From: a bacterium
GTDB lineage: Bacteria > Patescibacteriota > Saccharimonadia > Saccharimonadales > Saccharimonadaceae
NCBI GenBank assembly: GCA_021778755.1
Contig: JAJYBZ010000002.1
Span: 1 to 49,845, forward strand
Reading direction: 5' to 3'
Length of the DNA: 49,845 nt
Of the stretch, positions 14,623 to 23,499 are shown in pieces (positions within the stretch are counted from its first letter, which is position 1; the number at the start of each line of letters is the position of its first letter). Position numbers and translations under genes: made by a program. Under the pieces are notes generated by a model that did not search any database, had not been told where the DNA came from, and saw only the letters and a list, made by a program, of their open reading frames with translations.

Positions 14623-16140
14623 TTACTGAGGCGAGCTATCGTTTGTATCGATAATAAATGGCTTGATGATGCCTTTTAGGCTTGTGTTGAAGTCAACGAG
14701 TGGTTGATATTGCCAGTACCAGATAGGCTGGCTACGCAGCAAGTAGGTCATGGCCCCACCGCCCTGTAGGGCAAGGAGGAGAATGACAACAGAAAAGATC
14801 GCAATGAATTGGCTGGCATGTCTCCGTAGTATAGCTTGAAAGAATTGGCGATAGGCCAGGCCTAGCCATATCAGGATAAACGGTAAAATCGGTATGAGGT
14901 AGCGTCCATTGACTGCAACGGCTGTATGGAATTTTAGAAATGCAATAAATGTTTCGTAGAATAGTCCAGCTAGATATAATCCGATGATAGGTGTAAGCAA
15001 GAGGAGTCGTTTATCAAGTAGGGTAATTGAGCGCCAAAAGATAATTGTGAGAATAGTACCGATGCTGCCGATAACCCAGGCAACGGCAATAGGAATAGGT
15101 AGCGGTGCATATTCTTGGAAATCATAGTTAATTGTAAAATATAATTTACGAATTAATTCGCTTACCCAATAAAAAGGATATGCGGCGACATGAGGGTCGT
15201 ACGGCGGGTCATTAGTCTCGACATTACTTTCAAGTTGATAGTTTCTGCCCCATGGGCCGTATGTCAGACATGATTCCAATGATTTTACTTGAGTACAATC
15301 TGGTTCAAATCGTTGGTACATGACAAGATTTCCCACGTAACGTTCGATGAATAGACCTGTCGAGATAACCAAGAATAGTGTTAGGATAATCTGGGTTGGG
15401 CGCCCGAGGGCTTTGTAGGACGTCATAATACTTGCAATGATTTGCTTTCTTTTGTAACTGCGTAGCCATACGATCAAAAGTGCAAGCAGCGCTCCTGCGA
15501 ATATTGGCACGAAGGCATATTTGGTAAGACTGCCGATAAAACCAACGCTTAGCAGCAGGATAAAGCTAGACGCTGGGATAGTCTGCTTTTTATTGATTGA
15601 TGAGATGCACGTCAAGGTAAGTCCGGTAATAATCGGTACCAGAAAGAACATCAAGTTATCGTAGTTAATTGTGGCGGCAAGGGTCGGAACGACAGGTATA
15701 AGGACAAACATCAGAAGTGTAAAGTGAACGAGTGCGCGCGAGACCTTAAAACGTATTAATAATCGTTGGAAGAGGACTAGTCCGCTTGCGAATAGCGCAA
15801 TGTCGATTAGACGCAAGAAGATTATTTGCGACGCCCAGTCAGATGAAAAAAGTGCGAATAGTCGGTACGGAAAACTCATGAGGTAATGAAACATGTATGA
15901 GTCGTACCGCGTGATGACGCCAAATCCAGAGGCGCCAGCTGGCTCTGTTGTAATAAATGGTAGCCATTGGTGCGCATAGACTTGTATGATACCAAAGTGA
16001 TAGCTCTCGTCGAATGCCATTGGGAATTGGACAGTAAACGCAAGCCACACGGCCTGGATTATAAGCAGTCCGACAATGACGATAATAAACTTGCGCGATG
16101 ACAAGAGACCTGTAATAAATTTTGTAAATCTTTGTATCAT
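14623..16140 (-). CDS. GT-C fold membrane protein (GT39/DUF2142-like)
   Basis: 505 residues with 10-12 membrane helices. The first extracytoplasmic loop starts FPMAFDESYHFGIIQVYAHQWLPF, with the paired acidic residues of GT-C polyprenyl-phosphate-sugar transferases. Later loops contain FEPDCTQVKSLESCLTYGPWG with two cysteines, and NGRYLIPILPFILIW, common before the last helices. The overall order resembles DUF2142/GT39 proteins. Donor and acceptor are unknown. It lies tail-to-tail with the GT4 gene. Confidence 0.72.
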   Translation of the reverse strand: MIQRFTKFITGLLSSRKFIIVIVGLLIIQAVWLAFTVQFPMAFDESYHFGIIQVYAHQWLPFITTEPAGASGFGVITRYDSYMFHYLMSFPYRLFALFSSDWASQIIFLRLIDIALFASGLVLFQRLLIRFKVSRALVHFTLLMFVLIPVVPTLAATINYDNLMFFLVPIITGLTLTCISSINKKQTIPASSFILLLSVGFIGSLTKYAFVPIFAGALLALLIVWLRSYKRKQIIASIMTSYKALGRPTQIILTLFLVISTGLFIERYVGNLVMYQRFEPDCTQVKSLESCLTYGPWGRNYQLESNVETNDPPYDPHVAAYPFYWVSELIRKLYFTINYDFQEYAPLPIPIAVAWVIGSIGTILTIIFWRSITLLDKRLLLLTPIIGLYLAGLFYETFIAFLKFHTAVAVNGRYLIPILPFILIWLGLAYRQFFQAILRRHASQFIAIFSVVILLLALQGGGAMTYLLRSQPIWYWQYQPLVDFNTSLKGIIKPFIIDTNDSSPQ

Positions 16141-16569
16141 GCGTTTAGTCCAGCATAGATATGGCTACTGAAAATCTCCTTACGTTTATCTATTATAGCT
16201 TGCTAGTATCGCTACTGACGACTTTATCTACATTGCCCGGCTAAGTGTTGGTTACGCAGATGATATATCTGTTTTGGGAACCTCCACTTATTCGACTACT
16301 ACTGAGAACGGCAATTCGGCGTGTGCCGTCAGCTTGCCCTAGTTGTACAAGTCTAATAATGAATCCTAGCGCCTATACAGCAAATGAATAGGGCTGCTAC
16401 GGATATTGTGTTGTTAGCCAGATGTATAATAAAGTAATCATAATTCTGGGATGCGGAATGGTAATTAGGGTCATGCCCTTATCGACTCATATTAGGTAGG
16501 TACGCCATTCTGCCACCTTCTAATTTTATACCGTGCGGCGTAACTGGCGCCGGTGCTATAATTGAGGCA
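16141..16569. other. Gene-free stretch of about 430 bp
   Basis: No gene with a plausible start is seen. On the plus strand around 16205-16340 an open frame without start codon reads TDDFIYIARLSVGYADDISVLGTSTYSTTTENGNSACAVSLP then stop, which looks like the eroded end of a pilin-type head. The last bases hold the -10 box (16557-16562) of the next gene. Confidence 0.35.
16557..16562 (+). promoter_or_regulatory. -10 box of the DUF348/3D-domain gene
   Basis: TATAAT ends 7 nt before the ATG at 16570. The spacing again predicts a leaderless transcript, and no Shine-Dalgarno sequence is present. Confidence 0.55.
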
Positions 16570-17751
16570 ATGGTGTGGCGTTTAATCTCGACTTTCGTGC
16601 TGGTTGTTGTATCGGCTATTGTTATCGGGCTGGGTGATTCGGCGCTAGCGCAGGCCCCAACCGGGCGGTTAATATCGGTCTATGATCGTGGGACGACACG
16701 TATTTTTATGTCCAAGGCCAAGACGGTCGGTGAGGCTCTTGCGGCCGAGCATATAGCGCTAGACAAGCGCGATACAGTCGAGCCATCGGTCAATGATGAA
16801 CTGATTGCATCGAGCTATAGTATCAATATTTATCGGGCCCGTCCGGTGGTTGTGGTCGATGGCAATATTCGGATCAAGACGGTGTCGCCATATCAGACAG
16901 CGGCGCAAATCGCCAAAGACGTCGGGATAACTATTTACGATGAAGATATTACGACCTTGAAACCATTAACTAACTTCCTGACCGATGGTGCTGGCTTGCA
17001 GCTGACTATATTGCGTGCAAAGCCCATTACGTTGGATTTATATGGCAAGCAGACCGAGATTCGCACTCAGGCAAAAACTGTCGGAGGCATGCTGACGGAG
17101 AAAAATATTATCCTAGGCGATAAGGGCCGTGTGTCGGTGCCACAGAATACGCCAATATCACCAGGTATGGCCGTGCGAGTTTGGCGAGAAGGCATACAGA
17201 CAGTTTCGATTGATCAGGCGATGCCGATACCTAGCCGAATTGTCTATGATAATGATCGACCGATTGGTTATCGTGCGACTCAGACGGCGGGTACGCCAGG
17301 TGTGCGCAGTATTACCTATCAATTAAATATCAAAGATGGCGTCGAACTATCTAGAGTTGAAATTGCGAACATCATTACTCGTAATCCGACTGAACAAATT
17401 GAAGTTATCGGCCTGTATAACGATGGCTCCGGATTAACAAAGAACAAGGGCGCCCAGTATTTCACAGATAGCAAAGGCGTCTCGCACCGCGAAACTTATT
17501 ATGATCTGAACATGAGCACTGCCATGCAAAGTTGCGGACAAGGCGGGCACTATAACGTGCGGCCGGATGGTGCAAAGGTTGACGGCCAGGGCTATATAAT
17601 TGTGGCGGCTGATTACGCAATTTACCCGAAGTGTTCAATTGTCGAAACTAGCCTGGGCCTAGCCAAGGTTTATGACACTGGTGGTTTTGTAGCAAGATTC
17701 CCGTATGGGTTTGACCTCGCAACAGATTGGTCAACACCTGACGGCGTGTAA
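16570..17751 (+). CDS. Secreted DUF348-G5-3D domain protein (YabE/Rpf-like wall remodelling)
   Basis: 393 residues. A signal peptide (LVVVSAIVIGLGDSALA|QAP, about 1-29) is followed by three DUF348-type repeats (about 35-80, 92-145, 150-200). A G5-like domain follows (about 205-275: VSIDQAMPIPSRIVYDNDRPIGYRATQTAGTPGVRSITYQLNIKDG), then a C-terminal 3D/double-psi barrel region (about 300-393: VDGQGYIIVAADYAIYPKCSIVET and KVYDTGGFVARFPYGFDLATDW). The DTGG and FDLA aspartates match the three conserved Asp residues of 3D domains, found in lytic transglycosylases and resuscitation-promoting factors. It probably cleaves or binds peptidoglycan outside the cell, either its own or that of a host. Confidence 0.85.
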   Translation: MVWRLISTFVLVVVSAIVIGLGDSALAQAPTGRLISVYDRGTTRIFMSKAKTVGEALAAEHIALDKRDTVEPSVNDELIASSYSINIYRARPVVVVDGNIRIKTVSPYQTAAQIAKDVGITIYDEDITTLKPLTNFLTDGAGLQLTILRAKPITLDLYGKQTEIRTQAKTVGGMLTEKNIILGDKGRVSVPQNTPISPGMAVRVWREGIQTVSIDQAMPIPSRIVYDNDRPIGYRATQTAGTPGVRSITYQLNIKDGVELSRVEIANIITRNPTEQIEVIGLYNDGSGLTKNKGAQYFTDSKGVSHRETYYDLNMSTAMQSCGQGGHYNVRPDGAKVDGQGYIIVAADYAIYPKCSIVETSLGLAKVYDTGGFVARFPYGFDLATDWSTPDGV

Positions 17752-17806
17752 TTATGATTGGGCTTTCGGCGTGGTCGCAATATGATGACTTTGTTATAAT
17801 TACAAT

Positions 17807-17914
17807 ATGAAGATTACTAAATTGGTACATTCGTGTTTGATAGTTGAAGAGTTCGTCGCGCTGGACGATGGCATTAGTCAACAGATTGAGTCAATCCCCT
17901 CACGCACCGCATAG
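17807..17914 (+). pseudogene. N-terminal remnant of an MBL-fold metallo-hydrolase
   Basis: A 35-codon frame begins MKITKLVHSCLIVE, the typical first strand of metallo-beta-lactamase-fold hydrolases (MKITK..HSC.LVE), then loses similarity (EFVALDDGISQQIESIPSRTA) and stops. No HxHxDH motif follows in any frame. A perfect TATAAT (17795-17800), 6 nt upstream of the ATG, shows that the promoter and start survived while the body was deleted. It could instead be a real small protein. Confidence 0.5.
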
Positions 17915-17987
17915 GGGCGATTATGCGCCATAATGGCATTGGGGTTATAATAGGATTGTTATAATAATGGAATTGGGGGAGTAAGTT

Positions 17988-18302
17988 ATGAATATAAAGT
18001 ACCTAACCAGCAATCTGTTAAACGCCTTCTTCGTGCTAGTCGAGAGTTTTCTAGCAGTCAGGTTTATTCTAAAGCTCTTTGGCGCAAACGCGGCCAACGG
18101 TTTCGTCAATTGGGTGTATGAAATGAGCGGATCGCTACTCGAGCCGTTTCGCGAAATCTTTCCGACCAAGGTATTTCACAATACATTTGTCCTAGAATTC
18201 TCGACAATCTTTGCTATGGTTGCGTATTCTATTGCAGCACTTCTGATTATATCGTTCTTGGACATTATCACTTCGTCGGCAACAATTAAGACTAAGAAGT
18301 AG
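17988..18302 (+). CDS. YggT family membrane protein
   Basis: 104 residues. The YggT pattern is visible: a first helix LLNAFFVLVESFLAVRFILKLFGAN, then NGFVNWVYEMSGSLLEPFREIFPTKVF, then a second helix in FVLEFSTIFAMVAYSIAALLIISFLDII. YggT proteins are linked to division-site or osmotic functions in other bacteria; the role here is unknown. A clear ribosome site (GGGGGAG, 7 nt before ATG) sets the start. Confidence 0.8.
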   Translation: MNIKYLTSNLLNAFFVLVESFLAVRFILKLFGANAANGFVNWVYEMSGSLLEPFREIFPTKVFHNTFVLEFSTIFAMVAYSIAALLIISFLDIITSSATIKTKK

Positions 18303-18365
18303 GTCTTTTGTCAATGGTGTTGGAGCCAAATATATAAAATATTTCAATCCCCCACTGTCATATTG

Positions 18366-18395
18366 GTTCGAAAATTTGAACGAATATGCTAAAAT
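18366..18395 (+). promoter_or_regulatory. Operator and -10 box of the arsR-mmpL operon
   Basis: GTTC (18366-18369) and GAAC (18378-18381) flank an AA..TT core and form a 16-bp near-palindrome. It sits just upstream of a TAAAAT -10 box (18390-18395). ArsR-family repressors bind such dyads over promoters, so autorepression of the operon is likely. Confidence 0.45.
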
Positions 18396-18405
18396 TGATT
18401 ATGTA

Positions 18406-18723
18406 ATGAATAGTAAAATCGCACGGATTAAAGCTTTGTTTTGCAAGAACTCATTACTGTTCTCGGCTCTGGGTGACCCTACGCGCCAGCAGATATTATT
18501 GCTGATGGCTGATAATCAGCATCTTAGCGTAGGTGAGATTACCAAGTTAACTAAATTGTCGCGGCCGGCAATTTCACACCATTTAAAAATCTTGAAAGAT
18601 GCCCGCCTAGTAACACAACATATGGAGGGTACGCGGCGTTATTATCATCCAACTTTTAGGGCACATGTTCAACCGCTCAGGGCACTAGTAGACGAAGTGG
18701 CATTGTTAGATAAAACTAAATAA
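18406..18723 (+). CDS. ArsR-family winged-helix repressor
   Basis: 105 residues starting MNSKIARIKALF. The HTH is clear: FSALGDPTRQQILLLMADNQHLSVGEITKLTKLSRPAISHHLKILKDARLVTQHMEGTRRYYHP (about 20-85). No metal-binding Cys cluster of the ArsR/SmtB type (ELCVCDL) is present, so the signal is probably not a classical thiophilic metal. ATG 18406 is preferred over TTG 18376, because the latter lies upstream of the likely -10 box. The mmpL-type exporter starts 12 nt downstream and is probably repressed by this protein. Confidence 0.9.
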   Translation: MNSKIARIKALFCKNSLLFSALGDPTRQQILLLMADNQHLSVGEITKLTKLSRPAISHHLKILKDARLVTQHMEGTRRYYHPTFRAHVQPLRALVDEVALLDKTK

Positions 18724-18735
18724 GGAGCAATATAG

Positions 18736-21051
18736 ATGGGGAATTTCTTACACAAACTTGGGGTTTACGCTTTTACGCATAAATGGCGGATGCTAGTGGG
18801 TTGGTTGATCGCGCTAGTACTGCTCGGCGGTTTGGCGTCAATATATATTAAGCCTACGACCAATTCTGTCAGTATTCCTGGCACCGAAGCGCAGAAGGCG
18901 CTCGATCGAGTTGATACACTCTTCCCAGCTAGTGGTAAAGGTAATGGCCGAGTAGTTTTCGCAGCGCCGGCCGGCCAGCAGATTACTAGTTATCGCTCCC
19001 AAATCACGCAGTTTATCGATAATGCACGCAAAGTCGATGGGGTAGCTGGCGTGATTAGTCCATTTGATAATGCGACTGCAATATCTAGTCAAGGTGATAT
19101 CGCCTATGCTCAAGTACAACTCAAGGACGAAGCCGGTACGGTCAGTCCCGCCACGATTAAAGCAGTGACCGATTACGCCTCGAGCGTACGCGCCAGCGGG
19201 CTGACTGTCGAAATTAGTGGTGATTTAATCGATAAAGTACCGACTGAAATTCTGGGCGTAGGTGAGGTATCGGGTGTTGTCTTGGCCTTGGCCGTTCTAG
19301 TGATGACCCTAGGAACATTGATATCCGCCGGTATGCCGATTGTCGTTGCAATTATTGCGATTGGCGTTAGTATGGCCGGCTTGTTCTCGCTCAGCCAGTT
19401 GATTAACATTACTTCTACGACACCAGTGCTAGCGGTTATGTTAGGATTGGCGGTCGGCATTGACTACTCACTGTTTATTATTAATAAATACCGCAGTTAC
19501 TTGTTAGAGGGGTATAGCAATCCGGTCGCAGCGGCCAAGGCGGTTGCAACCGCTGGCAATGCAGTTATATTTGCCGCCGCTACTGTGGTCATTGCTCTGT
19601 CGGCGCTGACAATTGTCCGTATACCGTTTATGTCAACGATGGGACTAGCCGGGGCTGGCACGGTTGCGATTGCGGCCCTAGTGGCGGTGAGTCTAATCCC
19701 GGCCCTGCTGGGTATGGCCGGCGATAAGATTTTTCGTGGCAAGACTAGACGGGCGATTCAGTTAGCGCAGTCCAAGGGTCCGCACGTAAGTCATTCGCTC
19801 AATCACCAGACGATTTGGTACAAATGGGGTGCTGCGATTGTGAAGCGGCCGGTTGTTGTGCTGATTATTGGCGTAATTATTATGGGGGTTATTGCCCTGC
19901 CGGCTAGGTCATTGGACTTGGGGCTACCAACCGATGAGCACTCGGCCGCCAGTACGACCCAGCATCGAGCATATGAATTGCTGTCTAGGGGCTTTGGGGT
20001 TGGCTTTAACGGTCCCCTGCTGGTTGTGGCTGATAATTTACCAGCCGTTAGTGCCAGCGATCAAGCAGCCGTTCGAGCTCCGCTCGTTGCCAAGGTTGAC
20101 GCCCAATTTGCCAGTCTACCTCTAGTTCCACAAGTTATCGCCCAGAAACAAGCCGCCTTGGCTCAAGTTGAACAAGCTGTGGCGCAGTATGCCAAGTACG
20201 TGCAACTCAAGGCCGTTGCTGATCGTATCACGAAGCTGGATGACGTCAGTAGTGCCACGCCGGCACTTGTGACCGATAATGGCACGAGCGGTGTCGTGCA
20301 GGTTATTCCAAAAACGGCGCCATCGGACAGGCAGACGGTTGACTTGATCACGACGCTGCGTAGCCAGTCTACGCAACAAGCGGTTGGCGGCGCTAATATT
20401 CAGTTGGCTGTCACTGGCTCAACAGCTTTGCAAAATGATATCAACACCAAGTTGTCGAATGCCCTACCTGAATATTTGGCTGTTGTTGTCGGCCTGTCGC
20501 TGATTTTGTTAATTGTTGCGTTCCGCTCTATCTTGGTGCCTATCAAAGCGACACTTGGCTTCCTGCTGTCGGTTTTGGCGATGTTTGGTGCTATGGTAGC
20601 CGTCTACCAATGGGGCTGGTTCGGTCTTGCTGCCGCACCTGGTCCAATCGTGAGTTTCGTGCCAATTATTGCGATTGGTGTCTTGTTCGGCCTTGGCATG
20701 GATTACGAATTCTTCCTGGTCTCTAGCATGCACGAAGTCCATATGCATACCAAAAATTCTAAACAAGCAGTGATTAGTGGTTTTGGACTTGGTAGTAAAG
20801 TCGTAACGGCGGCGGCGATCATTATGATTAGCGTGTTCGCCGGCTTTATTACCAACCACGATGCGACTGTTCAGACAATCGGTTTCGGGCTTGCTTTTGG
20901 AGTCATGCTGGACGCCTTTATTGTCAGAATGTTGATAGTGCCGGCTGTCATGGCATTACTAGGTAATAGTGCATGGTGGCTGCCTAAATGGCTAGACAGG
21001 ATACTGCCGCATGTTTCGATTGAAGGTGAAGACGAGACTATCGAGACTTAG
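18736..21051 (+). CDS. MMPL-family RND transporter
   Basis: 771 residues with two repeats of one helix, a large extracytoplasmic loop and five further helices. The signature GIDYSLFIINKYR (first half, about 240) and GMDYEFFLVSSMHE (second half, about 655) are the proton-relay MMPL motifs. TM1 starts at about 18 (WRMLVGWLIALVLLGGLASIYI). Family members export lipids, glycolipids or hydrophobic drugs using the proton gradient. Ribosome site AAGGAG before the ATG; second gene of an operon with the ArsR repressor. The substrate is unknown; in a host-attached bacterium, membrane-active compounds or lipids are plausible. Confidence 0.92.
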   Translation: MGNFLHKLGVYAFTHKWRMLVGWLIALVLLGGLASIYIKPTTNSVSIPGTEAQKALDRVDTLFPASGKGNGRVVFAAPAGQQITSYRSQITQFIDNARKVDGVAGVISPFDNATAISSQGDIAYAQVQLKDEAGTVSPATIKAVTDYASSVRASGLTVEISGDLIDKVPTEILGVGEVSGVVLALAVLVMTLGTLISAGMPIVVAIIAIGVSMAGLFSLSQLINITSTTPVLAVMLGLAVGIDYSLFIINKYRSYLLEGYSNPVAAAKAVATAGNAVIFAAATVVIALSALTIVRIPFMSTMGLAGAGTVAIAALVAVSLIPALLGMAGDKIFRGKTRRAIQLAQSKGPHVSHSLNHQTIWYKWGAAIVKRPVVVLIIGVIIMGVIALPARSLDLGLPTDEHSAASTTQHRAYELLSRGFGVGFNGPLLVVADNLPAVSASDQAAVRAPLVAKVDAQFASLPLVPQVIAQKQAALAQVEQAVAQYAKYVQLKAVADRITKLDDVSSATPALVTDNGTSGVVQVIPKTAPSDRQTVDLITTLRSQSTQQAVGGANIQLAVTGSTALQNDINTKLSNALPEYLAVVVGLSLILLIVAFRSILVPIKATLGFLLSVLAMFGAMVAVYQWGWFGLAAAPGPIVSFVPIIAIGVLFGLGMDYEFFLVSSMHEVHMHTKNSKQAVISGFGLGSKVVTAAAIIMISVFAGFITNHDATVQTIGFGLAFGVMLDAFIVRMLIVPAVMALLGNSAWWLPKWLDRILPHVSIEGEDETIET

Positions 21052-21065
21052 AATGACTAAATTGG

Positions 21066-21071
21066 TACAAT
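21066..21071 (+). promoter_or_regulatory. -10 box of the FKBP gene
   Basis: TACAAT ends 7 nt before ATG 21079. An in-frame ATG at 21070 overlaps the box itself, so 21079 is the more likely start. Confidence 0.5.
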
Positions 21072-21078
21072 GATTAAT

Positions 21079-21459
21079 ATGAAGAATGATTCGAAATTAG
21101 AAGGTACTAAGCTGGCTAGCTTTGAGCCAATGGCGAAAGTTACTGATCTGCAAATTATTGACACTATAATTGGCCAGGGCGCCGAAGTTCCAATCGGGGC
21201 GACAATTACCGCTCATTACACGGGCGCCTTATGCAAGGATGGCACGATATTTCAAAGTAGCCATGATTTTGGCGATGCGATTACCTTTGGGCTTGACCAG
21301 GTTATCCAGGGTTGGACGCAGGGCGTTCCTGGTATGAAGGTTGGTGGCATCAGGCGCTTGATTATACCGTCAGCTATGGCATACGGGTCGGTGCGGGCAG
21401 CGGCTAATGTTCCACCAAATAGTGATTTGGTGTTTGATATTGAGCTTGTTGGGCTTTAG
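21079..21459 (+). CDS. FKBP-type peptidyl-prolyl isomerase
   Basis: 126 residues, a single FKBP domain without signal peptide. Motifs are VPIGATITAHYTGALCKDGTIFQSS, FGLDQVIQGWTQGVPGMKVGGIRRLIIPSAMAYG and PNSDLVFDIELVGL. The active-site aromatic and Asp positions (Tyr in HYTG, Trp in QGW, Tyr in AYG) are largely kept. It catalyses cis-trans isomerisation of X-Pro bonds during folding and is cytoplasmic. It follows the exporter gene but has its own -10 box. Confidence 0.93.
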   Translation: MKNDSKLEGTKLASFEPMAKVTDLQIIDTIIGQGAEVPIGATITAHYTGALCKDGTIFQSSHDFGDAITFGLDQVIQGWTQGVPGMKVGGIRRLIIPSAMAYGSVRAAANVPPNSDLVFDIELVGL

Positions 21460-21528
21460 CCGGGCGGCATTATAATAGTACTTATGCTAATATATAGATG
21501 ACTTTTGAATACCCAGGAGGGGTCGCGC

Positions 21529-22287
21529 ATGAATGCAATTCAGTCGAAAATAGTTGTAAAGGTTAGCAATTTCCGCATGGACTTTGGTAAAAAGACCGTC
21601 ATCAAAGATTTATCGTTTGATGTTAAAAAAGGCGAAGTTTTTGGCTTTTTAGGTAGTAACGGGTCTGGCAAAACGACTACGATTCGAGCCCTACTGGGTA
21701 TTTATCAGCCGACGGCTGGTGATTTGCTGGTGGGCGGCAAGACCTTTTCGGTTTCGTCTGGCCTTAAATTAGGGTATTTACCAGAAGAGCGCGGCTTATA
21801 TAAAAAAGAGTCTGTTATCGACGTGATGATTTATTTTGGACAACTCAAAGGTTTATCAAAGAAAGATGCTCGAGCGAGCGCCGAGGCGTTTTTGACACGC
21901 GTCAAATTGAGCGACAAAGCGACGACGCGAATCGATAAACTATCTGGCGGCCAGCAGCAAAAGGTACAGCTGGGTATCACGATCATGAATAATCCAGAAT
22001 TATTGATACTAGATGAACCGACCAAAGGCTTTGATCCAGTTAATCGCCGCTTGCTAATGGATATTATCGAAGAACATCAACGAGGCGGTGCCACGGTTAT
22101 CTTTGTAACTCACCAGATGGAAGAAGTTGAGCGTTTGTGTGATCGGATTATTCTACTCAAAGACGGTGTATCTCATGCATACGGTACAGTTGACGAAGTT
22201 AAAAGTGCCTATGGCGGTATGTCGCTAGACGATATCTTTATTAAGGTTTATGGTGATGAGAATGAACGAAACGAGGAGGAAGCATAA
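21529..22287 (+). CDS. ABC transporter ATP-binding protein (NatA-like)
   Basis: 252 residues when started at ATG 21529, which has a strong ribosome site (AGGAGGGG); a TTG 24 nt upstream is also in frame. Walker A is GSNGSGKTTTIRALLG, the signature LSGGQQQKVQLG, Walker B LLILDEPTKGFDP, and the H-loop VTHQMEEVERLCD. The C-terminal SLDDIFIKVYGDE is typical of NatA/CcmA-type subunits of ABC-2 exporters. Its stop overlaps the permease start (TAATG), so the two form one transporter, probably exporting sodium, a peptide or a lipid. Confidence 0.94.
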   Translation: MNAIQSKIVVKVSNFRMDFGKKTVIKDLSFDVKKGEVFGFLGSNGSGKTTTIRALLGIYQPTAGDLLVGGKTFSVSSGLKLGYLPEERGLYKKESVIDVMIYFGQLKGLSKKDARASAEAFLTRVKLSDKATTRIDKLSGGQQQKVQLGITIMNNPELLILDEPTKGFDPVNRRLLMDIIEEHQRGGATVIFVTHQMEEVERLCDRIILLKDGVSHAYGTVDEVKSAYGGMSLDDIFIKVYGDENERNEEEA

Positions 22288-23492
22288 TGTATAACCTAGG
22301 AACTGTCTTTCGTTTTGAATTTGTGCGTACGCTCAAGAAGAAGTCGTTTTGGATTATGGCGCTGGCTTTCCCGCTAATTATCGGGGCAGTCTTTGGGATT
22401 ATATATTTCTCGAACAAGGCCTCTACGAAAGCCGCAGAAGACACCAAAAATCAGAAGTTCTCGTTGGTTGTCACTGATGATAGCGGCTTGCTAAATAAGG
22501 CCCTGTTGGCGCAGTTTGGCGCCTCAGAGTCGACAGATAAACAAACTAATATCGATAAAGTCACGAGTGGTGCGCTGGATGCCTACTTCTATTATCCGAA
22601 GGATTTGAGCAAAGACACTGTTCAGGTCTATGCCAAGGATGTCGGTATCTTTAATGATGGGCGTTACGAAGGCGTGGCCAAGGCCTTGCTGCAACAATCG
22701 GTCGGATTGACGGTTGGCGCGCAGAAAACCGCCGTCCTTCAGGACGGGGTAGCGTTTAACTCGGCTACCTATCGAGATGGCAAGCAATTTGATGGTATCA
22801 AAGAGGCGATTGTGCCAGGTATCTTCTTGGTGCTGTTCTATATCTTGATTGCGATGTTCGGCAACCAAATGTTGGTTAGCACGACTGAGGAAAAGGAAAA
22901 CCGTGTGACCGAGATGATTCTAACGACTATTGAAGCCCGTACGCTAATTATCGGCAAGATTCTGTCATTAATTGCGCTGGCGTTTATTCAGATCGTGATT
23001 ATTCTAGTGCCGATTATTTTGGCGTACACCTTGTTTCACAGCCAACTCGCCTTGCCTAACTTGGATCTGAGTAATCTACCAATTGATCCGCTACGTATTG
23101 CGATTGGAGCAGTAATCTTCATCTTGAGCTTTTTGCTATTTACCGGTTTACTAGTGGCAATCGGCTCGATTGCGCCAACCGCCAAGGAAGCCGGCGGGTT
23201 CTTCGGTGTTGTGATGATCTTCATTTTTGGTCCACTGTATGCTGTTTCGCTATTTGTGTCAGCCCCGACTTCACCGTTTGTGGTGTTCTTGACGCTATTT
23301 CCATTGACCGCACCGATTCCAATGATGCTGCGCAATGCTGTTGGTAACCTTTCGACAACCGATATGCTGCTAGGTGTTAGTATTCTAGCAATTAGTTCCA
23401 TTATCGCGTTATCAATCGCGATCCGGATATTTAGGTATGGCGTATTGGAATACTCACGCCGTATGCCGCTGAGCGCAATCTTTAAAAAATAA
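22287..23492 (+). CDS. ABC-2 type transporter permease (NatB-like)
   Basis: 401 residues. It has an N-terminal helix (SFWIMALAFPLIIGAVFGIIYFS), a large extracytoplasmic domain (about 45-170) and five further helices from PGIFLVLFYILIAMFGNQML onward. The segment VSTTEEKENRVTEMILTTIEARTLIIGKIL is the conserved cytoplasmic coupling loop of the ABC-2/NatB family. It is translationally coupled to the ATPase gene. The direction is export by family analogy; the substrate is not known. Confidence 0.92.
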   Translation: MYNLGTVFRFEFVRTLKKKSFWIMALAFPLIIGAVFGIIYFSNKASTKAAEDTKNQKFSLVVTDDSGLLNKALLAQFGASESTDKQTNIDKVTSGALDAYFYYPKDLSKDTVQVYAKDVGIFNDGRYEGVAKALLQQSVGLTVGAQKTAVLQDGVAFNSATYRDGKQFDGIKEAIVPGIFLVLFYILIAMFGNQMLVSTTEEKENRVTEMILTTIEARTLIIGKILSLIALAFIQIVIILVPIILAYTLFHSQLALPNLDLSNLPIDPLRIAIGAVIFILSFLLFTGLLVAIGSIAPTAKEAGGFFGVVMIFIFGPLYAVSLFVSAPTSPFVVFLTLFPLTAPIPMMLRNAVGNLSTTDMLLGVSILAISSIIALSIAIRIFRYGVLEYSRRMPLSAIFKK

Positions 23493-23499
23493 CATTTAT

